A stretch of 63,797 bases of DNA, taken from positions 1 to 63,797 of the forward strand of contig NZ_JADHVT010000009.1 in the NCBI RefSeq assembly GCF_016783915.1, in the 5' to 3' direction. The notes beneath the pieces were generated by a model. The model did not search any database. It worked only from the letters and a program-made list of their open reading frames with translations, and had not been told where the DNA came from. Source of the stretch: Acidovorax sp. (GTDB lineage: Bacteria; Pseudomonadota; Gammaproteobacteria; Burkholderiales; Burkholderiaceae_C). The position numbers were made by a program, and so were the translations under genes. This document shows, in pieces, positions 41,786 to 50,549 of the stretch (positions are counted from its first letter, which is position 1; every line of letters begins with the position of its first letter).

Positions 41786-42574
41786 GTGACCCCCCTTCGC
41801 CGTTCTGTGGACCTGCGTTTTTGGCTGATTACCCTGGCTGCTGTGGTGGGCATGCTGGTCACGGCCTCATTGGGGCGCTGGCAACTGTCGCGTGCTGCCC
41901 AGAAGGAGTCGCTACAGGCGATGCTGGATGCCCGTGCCACTCTGCCAGCCATCGATGGGCGAACGCTGACAGAGCCTGCCAGCGCAACGCCTGAGGCGCA
42001 ACAGGCCTTGGTACACCGCGCTGTGGCGCTGCAGGGGCGCTGGTTGCCCGAACACACGGTGTATCTGGACAACCGGCAGATGCAGGGGCGTCCTGGCTTC
42101 TTTGTGCTGACTCCGCTGCAGCTCTCTGGGGCGGGCGCTGGGGTGGTGCTGGTGCAGCGTGGATGGGTGGCACGCAATTTTCAGGACCGCTCGCAGTTGC
42201 CGTTGGTGAACACGACGGCTGACGCCGAAGTGCGCATACAAGGCCGGGTGGCCCTCGCGCCTTCCCGGCTGTACGAGTTCCAGGGGGGCGATAGCCTACA
42301 GGGGTCTTCTCGCATCCGGCAAAATCTTGACTTGGCAGCGTTCCGCACCGAAACCGGTCTGGCGTTCGCCCCCCTTACGGTGTTGCAGACAGGCACAGTG
42401 GGCGACGCGGGCGATGGCCTGCAGCGCGACTGGCCTGTGGTCGGCGCAGGCGTCGAAAAACACTATGGTTACGCATTTCAATGGTTCGGGCTCTGTGGCC
42501 TGATAGCACTTCTTTATGTCTGGTTCCAAATCGTCCGACGGTTCATTCGCCCGCGCAGCCAGCCTGCCGCCTGA
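41786..42574 (+). CDS. SURF1-family cytochrome oxidase assembly protein
   Basis: The 262-residue protein has N- and C-terminal helices and the SURF1 motifs GRWQLSRAAQKE and LVQRGWVARN. It helps insert haem a into subunit I. It starts with GTG at 41786 (VTPLRRSVD); a longer open frame upstream overlaps the divergent gene and is not family sequence. Confidence 0.88.
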   Translation: MTPLRRSVDLRFWLITLAAVVGMLVTASLGRWQLSRAAQKESLQAMLDARATLPAIDGRTLTEPASATPEAQQALVHRAVALQGRWLPEHTVYLDNRQMQGRPGFFVLTPLQLSGAGAGVVLVQRGWVARNFQDRSQLPLVNTTADAEVRIQGRVALAPSRLYEFQGGDSLQGSSRIRQNLDLAAFRTETGLAFAPLTVLQTGTVGDAGDGLQRDWPVVGAGVEKHYGYAFQWFGLCGLIALLYVWFQIVRRFIRPRSQPAA

Positions 42575-43271
42575 TTCCCAGGCAGGTGCCCGTGCGGAGC
42601 ACCCGCTGGGGCTGACCGTGCACACCCTGCCCGAGGCGGGGGACGCGGTCGTCAACGCGCAACGTGCGCGCCATGGGCGCTGGAAGATGCTCGGCGTGCT
42701 GCTGATCTGCGCTGCGCCGGTGGTCGCCTCGTACTTCACTTACTACGTGATCCGTCCCGAGGGACGGCGCAATTACGGCGAGCTGATCAACCCCCAGCGT
42801 ACGTTGCCAGCGCTCACCGCCTCCACGCTCGGTGGCGGGGCCGCCCGGTTGGAGTCCCTCAAGGGCCAGTGGTTGCTGGTGAGCGTGGCAGGGGGCGACT
42901 GCGGCCCGGCCTGCCAGAAGCATTTGTATCTGCAGCGCCAGTTGCGCGAGAGCTTGGGGAAGGAAAAAGACCGTATGGACTGGATCTGGCTGATCAACGA
43001 CAACGCCCAGCCACCAGCCGCCCTGGCGCCTGCCCTGCAACAAGCGACCGTGTTGCGGGTGGACCCTGATGCGCTCAAGGCCTGGCTGGAGCCCGCCCCA
43101 GGCCAGCAGCTGGCGGATCATCTTTACGTGGTGGACCCGATGGGCAACTGGATGATGCGCTTTCCGGCCGCCATGGACACCAGCGGCGCCGCCAGGGCCA
43201 AACGTGACGTGGAACGACTGCTGCGCGCTTCGTCGTCGTGGGATGAGCCGGGGCGTCCGGGCAAGCCATGA
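42516..43271 (+). CDS. Sco-like membrane protein with CxxxC motif
   Basis: This 251-residue protein has one helix near residue 58 (MLGVLLICAAPVVASYFTYYV) and a thioredoxin-like periplasmic domain with GDCGPACQ, a CxxxC like the copper site of Sco proteins. Its start overlaps the end of surf1 by 59 bp in another frame, and no better start lies downstream before the helix. The C-terminal domain ends LYVVDPMGNWMMRF. It probably acts in oxidase assembly. Confidence 0.8.
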   Translation: MSGSKSSDGSFARAASLPPDSQAGARAEHPLGLTVHTLPEAGDAVVNAQRARHGRWKMLGVLLICAAPVVASYFTYYVIRPEGRRNYGELINPQRTLPALTASTLGGGAARLESLKGQWLLVSVAGGDCGPACQKHLYLQRQLRESLGKEKDRMDWIWLINDNAQPPAALAPALQQATVLRVDPDALKAWLEPAPGQQLADHLYVVDPMGNWMMRFPAAMDTSGAARAKRDVERLLRASSSWDEPGRPGKP

Positions 43272-44449
43272 CCGATATGCAACCGCTGTACGACCTCGCA
43301 CCGGTATTGGAGCTGATGCTGCTGGGCCTGGTGATTGCGCTAGGGCCGCTCACCTGGGTGTGGGTGCGTAACCGCCGCAGTTCGCCCATGCGGCGCCTGC
43401 AGGCGCTCACCGTGCTGACGCTGTTCCTCACGTTTGATCTGGTGCTTTTCGGCGCCTTCACGCGCCTGACCGACTCGGGGCTGGGCTGCCCCGATTGGCC
43501 CGGCTGCTACGGCAGTGCCAGTCCAGTGGGTGCCCGTGCGGAAATCGCGGCCGCCCAGGAGGCCATGCCCACCGGCCCGGTGACCCATGGGAAGGCCTGG
43601 ATCGAGATGATCCACCGCTATCTCGCCACGGGCGTGGGGGTCTTGATCATTGTGCTGACCATAGCCTCCTGGGTGCAACAACGCCGTGCCCGGCGCGATG
43701 GCGGACAAGAGCCACCGCTCAGCCCCTGGTGGCCCACGGTGACCTTGTTGTGGGTGTGTCTGCAGGGTGCGTTTGGTGCACTCACGGTGACCATGAAGCT
43801 CTTTCCCGCCATCGTCACCCTGCACCTGATCGGTGGCCTGGTGCTGCTGGCCCTGTTGTGTGTGCAGGCAGTACGCCATACCCACAGTGCCCAGGGGCGC
43901 ATACCGGTGGGCGTTTCACCCGCGCTGCGCTGGGGGCTGGTGGGGACCGGGCTGCTGCTGGCCCTTCAGGTCGTACTGGGCGGCTGGGTCAGCACCAATT
44001 ACGCGGTGTTGGCGTGCACCACCTTCCCCATGTGCCAGGGCAGTTGGTGGCCCACCATGGACTTCGCGCAAGGGTTTCAAATCTGGCGCAGGCTGGGCAT
44101 GTTGCAAGATGGCAGTCACATCAGCTTTGCTGCGCTCACTGCCATTCACTATGTGCACCGCCTGATGGCCTACGTGGTGCTGTTGGCGCTGGGCCTGGTG
44201 GCCTGGCGTTTTCACCGCAGTGGCGTATTGCCCGCGCAGGCGCGTTGGCTCGCCGGGCTGGCTTTGCTGCAACTGGTGACGGGCTTGTCCAACGTGGTGC
44301 TGGACTGGCCTCTGGTTGCAGCGGTATTGCACACCGGTGGGGCTGCAGCCCTGGTGGTGGTGTTGACCTGGGCCTTGGTGTCCAGCCGCGTGGCACCCGC
44401 GCCCCGAGAGTTTTCCGCGCCCACGGGCGCATCGAGAGTATCTGCATGA
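43268..44449 (+). CDS. ctaA: haem A synthase (Cox15/CtaA)
   Basis: The 393-residue membrane protein has about eight helices and the conserved histidines in [29 protein letters not shown] and LHTGGAAAL, with [20 protein letters not shown] at the N terminus. It oxidises the haem O methyl group to make haem A. It overlaps ctaB (ATGA). Confidence 0.93.
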   Translation: MTDMQPLYDLAPVLELMLLGLVIALGPLTWVWVRNRRSSPMRRLQALTVLTLFLTFDLVLFGAFTRLTDSGLGCPDWPGCYGSASPVGARAEIAAAQEAMPTGPVTHGKAWIEMIHRYLATGVGVLIIVLTIASWVQQRRARRDGGQEPPLSPWWPTVTLLWVCLQGAFGALTVTMKLFPAIVTLHLIGGLVLLALLCVQAVRHTHSAQGRIPVGVSPALRWGLVGTGLLLALQVVLGGWVSTNYAVLACTTFPMCQGSWWPTMDFAQGFQIWRRLGMLQDGSHISFAALTAIHYVHRLMAYVVLLALGLVAWRFHRSGVLPAQARWLAGLALLQLVTGLSNVVLDWPLVAAVLHTGGAAALVVVLTWALVSSRVAPAPREFSAPTGASRVSA

Positions 44450-45348
44450 GTGTTGCCCCCTCCGCTGTTGCTGCGCCGCCTTCGCGGTTTCAGCAGTTTT
44501 ATGCGCTGACCAAGCCCCGCGTGGTTCAGCTCATCGTCTTTTGTGCGCTGATCGGCATGGTGCTGGCCGTGCCCGGTCTGCCCAACGCTGCGCAACTGGG
44601 CCACATGGCCCTGGCCAGCCTGGGCGTGTGGCTGGTGGCGGGGGCTGCCGCCGCGTTCAACTGCATCGTCGAGCAAGGCATCGACGCCAAGATGAAGCGT
44701 ACCGCCTGGCGCCCCACGGCCAAGGGTGAGCTGTCCAACGCGCAAACCCTGCTGTTCTCGGCCGTGCTGTGTGCCGCAGGCTCCGCGCTGCTGTATGTGT
44801 GGATCAACCCGCTGACCATGTGGCTGACGTTTGCGACCTTTGTGGGTTACGCGGTGGTCTACACCGTGATCCTCAAGCCCCTGACACCCCAGAATATCGT
44901 GATTGGCGGCGCCTCCGGGGCCATGCCACCGGTACTGGGCTGGGCAGCCATGACCAACGACGTGGGGCCCGAGGCGCTCATCCTCTTCCTCATCATCTTT
45001 TTGTGGACCCCACCGCACTTCTGGGCGCTGGCCCTGTACCGGGTGGAGGACTACCGCAAGTCCGGCTTGCCTATGCTGCCCGTCACGCATGGCAATGAGT
45101 TCACGCGGTTGCAGGTCTTTCTATACACACTGATCCTGCTGGCCGGGTGCATGATGCCGTTCATTTACGGCATGAGTTCCTGGATCTATCTGGCTGCGGC
45201 CATTCTGTTGAGCCTGGGTTTTTGTGGGTACGCGTTCGCCTTGTGGCGCAACTATTCGGACGCCCTGGCCCGCAAGACCTTCCGCTTTTCCCTCATCCAC
45301 CTGAGCGTGCTGTTTGCTGCACTGCTGGTGGACCACTATGTGCTGTGA
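44446..45348 (+). CDS. ctaB: protohaem IX farnesyltransferase (haem O synthase)
   Basis: This 300-residue UbiA-family enzyme has the first polyprenyl-binding motif as [19 protein letters not shown] and the second as [15 protein letters not shown], with LTKPRVVQL at the N terminus. It transfers farnesyl to haem B. Start at ATG 44446 overlaps the ctaA stop. Confidence 0.94.
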   Translation: MSVAPSAVAAPPSRFQQFYALTKPRVVQLIVFCALIGMVLAVPGLPNAAQLGHMALASLGVWLVAGAAAAFNCIVEQGIDAKMKRTAWRPTAKGELSNAQTLLFSAVLCAAGSALLYVWINPLTMWLTFATFVGYAVVYTVILKPLTPQNIVIGGASGAMPPVLGWAAMTNDVGPEALILFLIIFLWTPPHFWALALYRVEDYRKSGLPMLPVTHGNEFTRLQVFLYTLILLAGCMMPFIYGMSSWIYLAAAILLSLGFCGYAFALWRNYSDALARKTFRFSLIHLSVLFAALLVDHYVL

Positions 45349-45353
45349 TCTCC

Positions 45354-45968
45354 ATGCAGAAACGAAACGCTCTTAAATTGATAGCTGCTAGTGCAATATC
45401 TTTATGCGCTACAGGCCTCCTGGGCGCATGTTCCGAGAAAAAGGCCGAGTTTCGGGGGGTGGATGTGACCGGCGCCGAATATGCCCGCGACATTCCGCTG
45501 ACCGACCACAACGGCCAGCCGCGCCACATCAAGGACTTTGCAGGCAAGGTGGTGGTGGTGTTCTTCGGCTACACCCAATGCCCCGACGTATGCCCCACGT
45601 CGATGCAGGAGCTGGCCGAGGTCAAGCAGATGCTGGGCAAGGACGGCGACCGACTGCAGGGCATTTTTGTGACGGTAGACCCGGAGCGAGATACGCCCGA
45701 GGTGCTAAAGGCCTACATGGGCAACTTCGATCCGAGTTTTTTGGCGCTGTACGGCACGCCGGAGCAGCTGGCTGCCGTCGCCAAGGACTTCAAGATCTAC
45801 TACAAGAAGGTCGATGGCAAGACGCCCACGAGCTACACCATGGACCACTCGGCAGGCAGCTATGTGTACGACCCCGCAGGGCGCCTGCGGGTGTACAACC
45901 GCTACGGCAGTGGTGCTCAGGCCCTGGCCGCCGATGTGAAGGTGTTGTTGGCAGAGGCCGGGGGCTAG
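45354..45968 (+). CDS. Sco1/SenC-family copper chaperone
   Basis: The 204-residue lipoprotein-like protein has an N-terminal signal ending in GLLGACSEKK (a lipobox-like LGAC) and a thioredoxin fold with the copper-binding YTQCPDVCPTSM motif and the DHSAGSY histidine. It inserts copper into CuA of subunit II. A copy of the dispersed repeat (45369-45420) encodes most of the signal peptide (KLIAASAISLCATG). Confidence 0.92.
   Translation: MQKRNALKLIAASAISLCATGLLGACSEKKAEFRGVDVTGAEYARDIPLTDHNGQPRHIKDFAGKVVVVFFGYTQCPDVCPTSMQELAEVKQMLGKDGDRLQGIFVTVDPERDTPEVLKAYMGNFDPSFLALYGTPEQLAAVAKDFKIYYKKVDGKTPTSYTMDHSAGSYVYDPAGRLRVYNRYGSGAQALAADVKVLLAEAGG
45369..45420. repeat. dispersed short repeat embedded in the sco signal-peptide codons
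   Basis: TTAAATTGATAGCTGCTAG at 45373 onwards, followed by GCAATATCTTTATGCGCTACAGGC, matches the TTGATAGCTGCT core and the downstream GCGCT segment of the copies at 31421 and 19711. It is translated in frame. Confidence 0.65.
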
Positions 45969-46056
45969 CCCAGCCCACTGGCGACCCGGGGCCTGTAACA
46001 GGCCGCCGCTATGCGGGGCGCCGTGCAGCCCCCGCATAATCCAGCGCCCTTGGGGC

Positions 46057-47094
46057 TTATTCGGCCTTGATGCCGCGCATCGCAATCACGCCGCCCAGCA
46101 GGTTGGTGTCGGCCTTGATCCGGTTGGCCAAACCTTCGGGCGATGAGCCCACTGTCTGCCATCCTTGCTGGAACAGCTTGCTGCGCACCTCCTCGCTGCG
46201 CGCTATCTCGCTGATCAGTGCGGCCAGCTTGGCCTGGACAGGCTTGGGCATGGTGGCGGGTGCTGCGAAGGCGTTCCAGATCTCCAGGTTGAAGTTGCTG
46301 ATGCCTGCCTCGGCCAGGCTCGGCACCTCGGGTGCCAGCGGGCTGCGCCCGGAGGAGGTCACGCCGATCGCGCGCAGCTTGCCCGCACGCACCTGGGCTT
46401 GTGCCAACGCCGGGGGCAGCAGCGCCATCTGCAGCTGGCCGCCCAGCATCGCGTTGGCCACCTGCGGATAGCCAGGGTAGGGCACATGCACGGGGTTGAT
46501 GTTGCTGCGCGCCTTGAGTAGCTCGGTGCCAATGTGGCCCACTGTGCCCACGCCAGGCGTGCCATAGCTCCATTTGTCGCCACCATTGCGTGCAGCCACG
46601 AAGAAGTCGCGGGCGCTGCTGTTGGCGGCCACGCCGGGCTGGTTGACGGGTGCGGTCAGGATCAGCGGCGAGGTGCCGATCAGGCTGAGTGGTGCCAGAT
46701 CCTTGATCGGGTCATACGGCACGGCCGGGTTCAGCAGTTTGGCAATTGTCATGTTGCCGTTGATCATCAGCCCGATGGTGTGATCGTCACGGGCCTTGGC
46801 CACTGCGTCGGCACCGATGTTGCCGCCCGCACCTACCTTGTTGTCCACAATGACGGGCTGGCCCAAAGCCTTGGATAGGGGTTCCGAGAACGTGCGTGCC
46901 GTCAGGTCGGGGGAAGAGCCGGCCGGGAAGCCCACGATGATCTTCAGGGGCTTGGTGGGCCAAGCCAGCGGCGCCGGCGCTGTGGCGGGCTTGCCGGCGT
47001 TCTGCGCCAGCGCCCAGGGGGATGCAGCAGCCAGCGCAATCAGCAGCGAAGCACGGCGGGAAACACGGCCAGGAAAGGCGGAACGTGATGGCAT
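46057..47094 (-). CDS. Bug-family solute receptor
   Basis: The 345-residue protein has a twin-basic signal (SRRASLLIALAAASPWALA) and the Bug features PTKPLKIIVGFPAGSSPDLTA and VIVDNKVGAGGNIGADAVA. It would bind a carboxylate in the periplasm. No permease or catabolic partner is adjacent. I use ATG 47094 (MPSRSAFPG) over the longer frame to 47130. Confidence 0.87.
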   Translation of the reverse strand: MPSRSAFPGRVSRRASLLIALAAASPWALAQNAGKPATAPAPLAWPTKPLKIIVGFPAGSSPDLTARTFSEPLSKALGQPVIVDNKVGAGGNIGADAVAKARDDHTIGLMINGNMTIAKLLNPAVPYDPIKDLAPLSLIGTSPLILTAPVNQPGVAANSSARDFFVAARNGGDKWSYGTPGVGTVGHIGTELLKARSNINPVHVPYPGYPQVANAMLGGQLQMALLPPALAQAQVRAGKLRAIGVTSSGRSPLAPEVPSLAEAGISNFNLEIWNAFAAPATMPKPVQAKLAALISEIARSEEVRSKLFQQGWQTVGSSPEGLANRIKADTNLLGGVIAMRGIKAE

Positions 47095-47136
47095 AGGGAG
47101 CAATCTCCTTGAGAAATATTCGGGGCCCAAACGACA

Positions 47137-47160
47137 CGGGGCCCCAGAACTGGGGCCCCG
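47137..47160. terminator. GC-rich hairpin downstream of rpoH
   Basis: CGGGGCCCCA and its exact complement TGGGGCCCCG enclose a GAAC loop. It lies 49 bp past the rpoH stop codon and upstream of the Bug gene. There is no U-tract, so it may instead stabilise the rpoH mRNA 3' end or act as a Rho-linked or attenuating structure. Confidence 0.5.
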
Positions 47161-47208
47161 CGAGGCAACTTCTGCAGCCGGGGATATTAACCCCGCCGTC
47201 TAATGCGC

Positions 47209-48150
47209 TCAGGCGTATTCGGCCAGCGCCTTCTTCATCTTCTTCATGGCAGCCACCTCAATCTGGCGAATGCGCTCAGCGCTCACGCCGTAGACAGCCG
47301 CCAGGTCGTGCAACGTCATTCCGCCACTACCGTCGTCGTTGACCTTGAGCCAGCGCTCTTCCACGATGCGGCGGCTCCGGTCGTCCAAGCTGGCGAGCGC
47401 GTTGGCAATGCCGTCGGTGGCCAAGGTGTCTCGCTGGCGCGACTCGATCATGGCTGTGGGTTCGTGCGACGCATCTGCCAGGTAGGCGATGGGTCCAAAT
47501 GCCTGCTCTCCATCGTCGGACGGAGCTGGGTCCAGCAGCACATCGCCGCCCGCCATGCGGGTTTCCATTTCGATGACTTCTTCGCGCTTCACGTTGAGCT
47601 GCGCGGCCACGGCGTCGATCTCATGGTCAGACAGGGTGTCGCGGTGCGTGGCGGCATCAGCGGCCGAGGCGTCTGCCTTGAAGCCCTGCTTCATGGAGCG
47701 CAGGTTGAAGAACAGCTTGCGCTGCGCTTTGGTGGTCGCTACCTTGACCATGCGCCAGTTCTTCAGGATGTATTCGTGGATCTCGGCCTTGATCCAGTGC
47801 ATGGCGTAGCTCACCAGGCGCACGCCCTGATCGGGGTCGAAGCGCTTGACGGCCTTCATCAGGCCCACATTGCCTTCCTGGATCAGGTCGCCATGGGGCA
47901 GTCCGTAGCCCAGGTACTGGCGTGCAATCGAAACCACGAGGCGCAGGTGCGACATCACCAGCCGGCCGGCGGCGTCCAGATCGTTGTTTTCCTTGAGCTG
48001 GCGTGCGTAGGTCTGCTCTTCTTCGTGCGTGAGCAGAGGCAGGCGGTTGACGGCCGAAATGTAGGCGTCCAGATTGCCCAGGGGGGGCACTAGCGCCCAA
48101 GGGTTGGCGGGCGCCAGAGACATCGTCGCGGTTCCAGATTGAATGTTCAT
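47209..48150 (-). CDS. rpoH: RNA polymerase heat-shock sigma factor sigma-32
   Basis: The 313-residue sigma factor has the region 2 core with SHLRLVVSIARQYLGYGLPHGDLIQEGNVG, the RpoH box QRKLFFNLR and region 4.2 with LHDLAAVYGVSAERIRQIE. It directs transcription of heat-shock genes. GGAAAGGA lies nine bases before the ATG. A perfect CIRCE element lies 31 bp upstream, so HrcA probably represses rpoH. Confidence 0.96.
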   Translation of the reverse strand: MNIQSGTATMSLAPANPWALVPPLGNLDAYISAVNRLPLLTHEEEQTYARQLKENNDLDAAGRLVMSHLRLVVSIARQYLGYGLPHGDLIQEGNVGLMKAVKRFDPDQGVRLVSYAMHWIKAEIHEYILKNWRMVKVATTKAQRKLFFNLRSMKQGFKADASAADAATHRDTLSDHEIDAVAAQLNVKREEVIEMETRMAGGDVLLDPAPSDDGEQAFGPIAYLADASHEPTAMIESRQRDTLATDGIANALASLDDRSRRIVEERWLKVNDDGSGGMTLHDLAAVYGVSAERIRQIEVAAMKKMKKALAEYA

Positions 48151-48180
48151 TCCGGGAATCCTTTCCTCTAAGCCATGATA

Positions 48181-48207
48181 TTAGCACTCTCTCTGACTGA
48201 GTGCTAA
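48181..48207. promoter_or_regulatory. CIRCE element (HrcA operator) upstream of rpoH
   Basis: TTAGCACTC-N9-GAGTGCTAA is a perfect match to the CIRCE inverted repeat. It ends 31 bp upstream of the rpoH ATG, in the 5' leader or promoter, where HrcA binding would block transcription until heat shock. Confidence 0.92.
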
Positions 48208-48257
48208 GCCCGGAGTTCCCGTCAGGTTGCCCATGGACACTGTTTGACAATATTTGT

Positions 48258-48340
48258 TGTCGATTCCACTCGAGTTTTGTATTTTTCTCATTGAGTTTTG
48301 TATTTTTTGGGTGCGAAAAAATCGCGTAACTATTTGATTT
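48258..48340. repeat. diverged direct repeat, left copy
   Basis: The block begins TGTCGATTCCACTCGAG and ends CGCGTAACTATTTGATT. A 21-bp internal tandem duplication (GAGTTTTGTATTTTT at 48272 and 48293) makes it longer than the related copy at 54682-54742. It lies 51 bp upstream of the rpoH CIRCE. Confidence 0.6.
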
Positions 48341-49323
48341 TTAAAGGGAAAATTGTTCTTGATGACGTTTCATCAATCTTCCGTGCCTGTTTTTCGGCGG
48401 ATTTCAGGAATCTGGCCCCACCCCTTTGAGCAGCGGGTCGTGCGTTGGTTGGGTCGCAATGCGGCTTAGCCAGCAGTTAAAAGCACATTGTTTGCAAGTG
48501 TGTGCTAACTATTTCTGCCTGATCAGTAGGAAGAAGTTGGTGAGATATTCGCCCCTATCAATGTGGGCCTAAGAACTGGGAGCAGCGGCGCCCCTCCAAT
48601 CGGTCGCGTAGGTGAGGTCATCCCCGCAAAGGCATCTGCATGATGCCCTAGTGAGGCTGCAGGACGTTCCCTGGTCGAATAGGTCCCTATCCTGGAGTCG
48701 TTGCTCCCACCCACCTAGCAGTCACCATGGTACTGAGTAGCACCTGGTGCATCCGTCCCGGGTACAGCGCGCCCCTCAAACGCCTTTCTGCCTCTTTGCG
48801 TGCCCGGTTTATTTGCGGGTACGTACCACAGGCGTGTGCATGGCGTGGATCCTTGGAACCTGTCCATGTTCCGCCCCCCCCGGGGGGTGCAGGCTCAAGA
48901 AGACGCTCAGCGCTAAAAGCCCCGGCAGTGGATGGCTCTAGATGACGATCTGGAACGTTGGCCCGACTCCTGTCGGCAAAACCAGGTCGCATGCGATGGA
49001 ACTACAGGCTTGTCCAACCCCGATGCCCAACCAGACCTGAGGGAGAAGTTGAGCTGCTGCTATGTAGCGGTGTCGCGCAACCCTCCGTAGGTCTTTGAAG
49101 CAGGCAGCTGGAGGGGACCGGGGCCAGGTGTCCATCGGCACACTGCTGCCTGTGGCTTCGCCTCAGCCAAAGGCAGTTTTGTAGCAATTGCCACCACCGA
49201 TATCGGATTGACGAACTGACGCTATGAGGCGCACAGCGGCCTTTGCCCGACGCTGGTCCGATAGAAATGGCATTGCCTGCGATACCTTGGGGCTGTTACC
49301 AGCAGATGCACTGGGCTATACCG
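48341..49323. other. gene-poor stretch of about 1 kb
   Basis: Short open frames here (for example 48523-48714 and 48687-48992) encode sequences with no recognisable family, codon bias unlike neighbours and no good ribosome binding site. The stretch contains a C8-G6 run near 48875 and looks like decayed or inserted DNA, continuing into an etfA remnant. Confidence 0.5.
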
Positions 49324-49557
49324 GAGCGGCGCGGCCAGTTCTGGCTCAACGGAGAACAGATCAGCGTCCAACTCATAGTCGGCTGTGCTGAAGATCGGCG
49401 CCTCTGGGGCCTTGTTGATCGCTACGATCACTTTGGAGTCCTTCATGCCTGCCAAGTGCTGGATCGCACCCGAGTTACCGGCCATCACAAATAGCCAGGA
49501 CACCACGATCTTGCCCGTCTCACACCAGTGAGACGGCGTTGCACCCGGATTTACAGC
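49324..49557 (-). pseudogene. etfA: etfA C-terminal remnant
   Basis: Residues 8-85 of the minus-strand frame ending at 49222 match the C-terminal part of electron transfer flavoprotein alpha: [40 protein letters not shown] and [11 protein letters not shown], the FAD-binding end of EtfA. The upstream two-thirds of EtfA and its partner EtfB are absent, key glycine positions are changed (MAGNSGAIQ instead of AIGISGAIQ), and the frame runs on into unrelated sequence after the normal C terminus. It is a decayed fragment of a duplicated etfA. Confidence 0.8.
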
Positions 49558-49710
49558 CGAACTGCAAACTATTGTCAAACGCGGGGTTTGGCCGCGTCAC
49601 CGCCCATCTCACCCGGTCAAGCAGCACCTGCGTCGCTATAGTTCATGGCAACCTGCGAAATGGCAGGAACCTGTTTGCCCTGATACCGTATCAACCCGAG
49701 GAGATGCGTC

Positions 49711-50529
49711 ATGAGCAGCGTTTTGAAGCGAAACAATGTCAAAGTTCTGGGCGATGAAGGCCCTGTGCTCATGTACGCGCACGGCTTTGGGTGCAATCAA
49801 GATATGTGGGGCTTGATGACACCTGCGTTCAGAGCTACGCACCGCCAAGTGCTGTTCGACTATGTGGGCAGCGGCGGCTCGGACCGCGCGGCGTTTGACC
49901 GGCTGCGGTATGCCGATCTTCGGGGCTACGCGCTGGATGTCCTGGAAGTGTGCGATGCCCTTGGCCTCAGCGAGGGGGTGACCTTTGTAGGCCATTCCGT
50001 CAGCTGCAGCATCGGCATGCTCGCATCCATCGAGCGGCCTTCGCTGTTTGACCGGCTGATTTTGCTGGGCCCGTCTCCATGCTTTCTGAATGACCCGCCC
50101 GGCTACGCGGGGGGCTTCGAGCGTGACGACCTGGAAGGTCTGCTGGCGCTGGTGGATCAGAACTACATGGGATGGGCCAACTACCTGGCGCCGGTGGTTG
50201 CGGGGAATGCAGGAGCCGGCGACGTCACCAGCACGCTGACAAACAGTTTTTGTTCGACGGACCCGGTAGTTGCAAAGGTGTTCGCCAGGGCCACATTCTT
50301 CGCGGACAACCGGGCTGACCTTGCCAAAGTCTCGCGGCCATCACTGCTATTGCAACACCGCAGCGATACTTTGGCACCCCTTTCCGTCGGGGAGTATCTG
50401 CATGCACATCTGCCGGACAGCACACTGCAAGTGCTCGACGTTGCCGGCCATTGCGCGCATATGAGCAACCCAGCCCTCGTGATCAATGCCATGCGTGACT
50501 ACCTTGATCACGCTTGCGTCGTCGCCTGA
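49711..50529 (+). CDS. RsbQ/KAI2-like alpha/beta hydrolase
   Basis: The 272-residue protein matches the RsbQ/KAI2/D14 family in length and in its catalytic triad Ser96 (VGHSVSCS), Asp219 (RSDTLAP) and His247 (GHCAHMS), the residue numbers I recall for B. subtilis RsbQ. The N terminus MSSVLKRNNVKVLG is typical, with FGCNQDMWGLM for the oxyanion region. RsbQ activates the PAS-domain phosphatase RsbP through a hydrophobic ligand. Here the gene is followed after 20 bp by a PAS-GGDEF-EAL protein, so the target may be c-di-GMP turnover. GAGGAG precedes ATG 49711. Confidence 0.92.
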   Translation: MSSVLKRNNVKVLGDEGPVLMYAHGFGCNQDMWGLMTPAFRATHRQVLFDYVGSGGSDRAAFDRLRYADLRGYALDVLEVCDALGLSEGVTFVGHSVSCSIGMLASIERPSLFDRLILLGPSPCFLNDPPGYAGGFERDDLEGLLALVDQNYMGWANYLAPVVAGNAGAGDVTSTLTNSFCSTDPVVAKVFARATFFADNRADLAKVSRPSLLLQHRSDTLAPLSVGEYLHAHLPDSTLQVLDVAGHCAHMSNPALVINAMRDYLDHACVVA

Positions 50530-50549
50530 AGCAATCGCAGGCCGCTTCC

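Noticed and set aside
48523-48992. Short minus-strand frames in the gene-poor stretch upstream of the etfA remnant
   Set aside because: No ribosome binding site, no recognisable family and codon use unlike neighbours.
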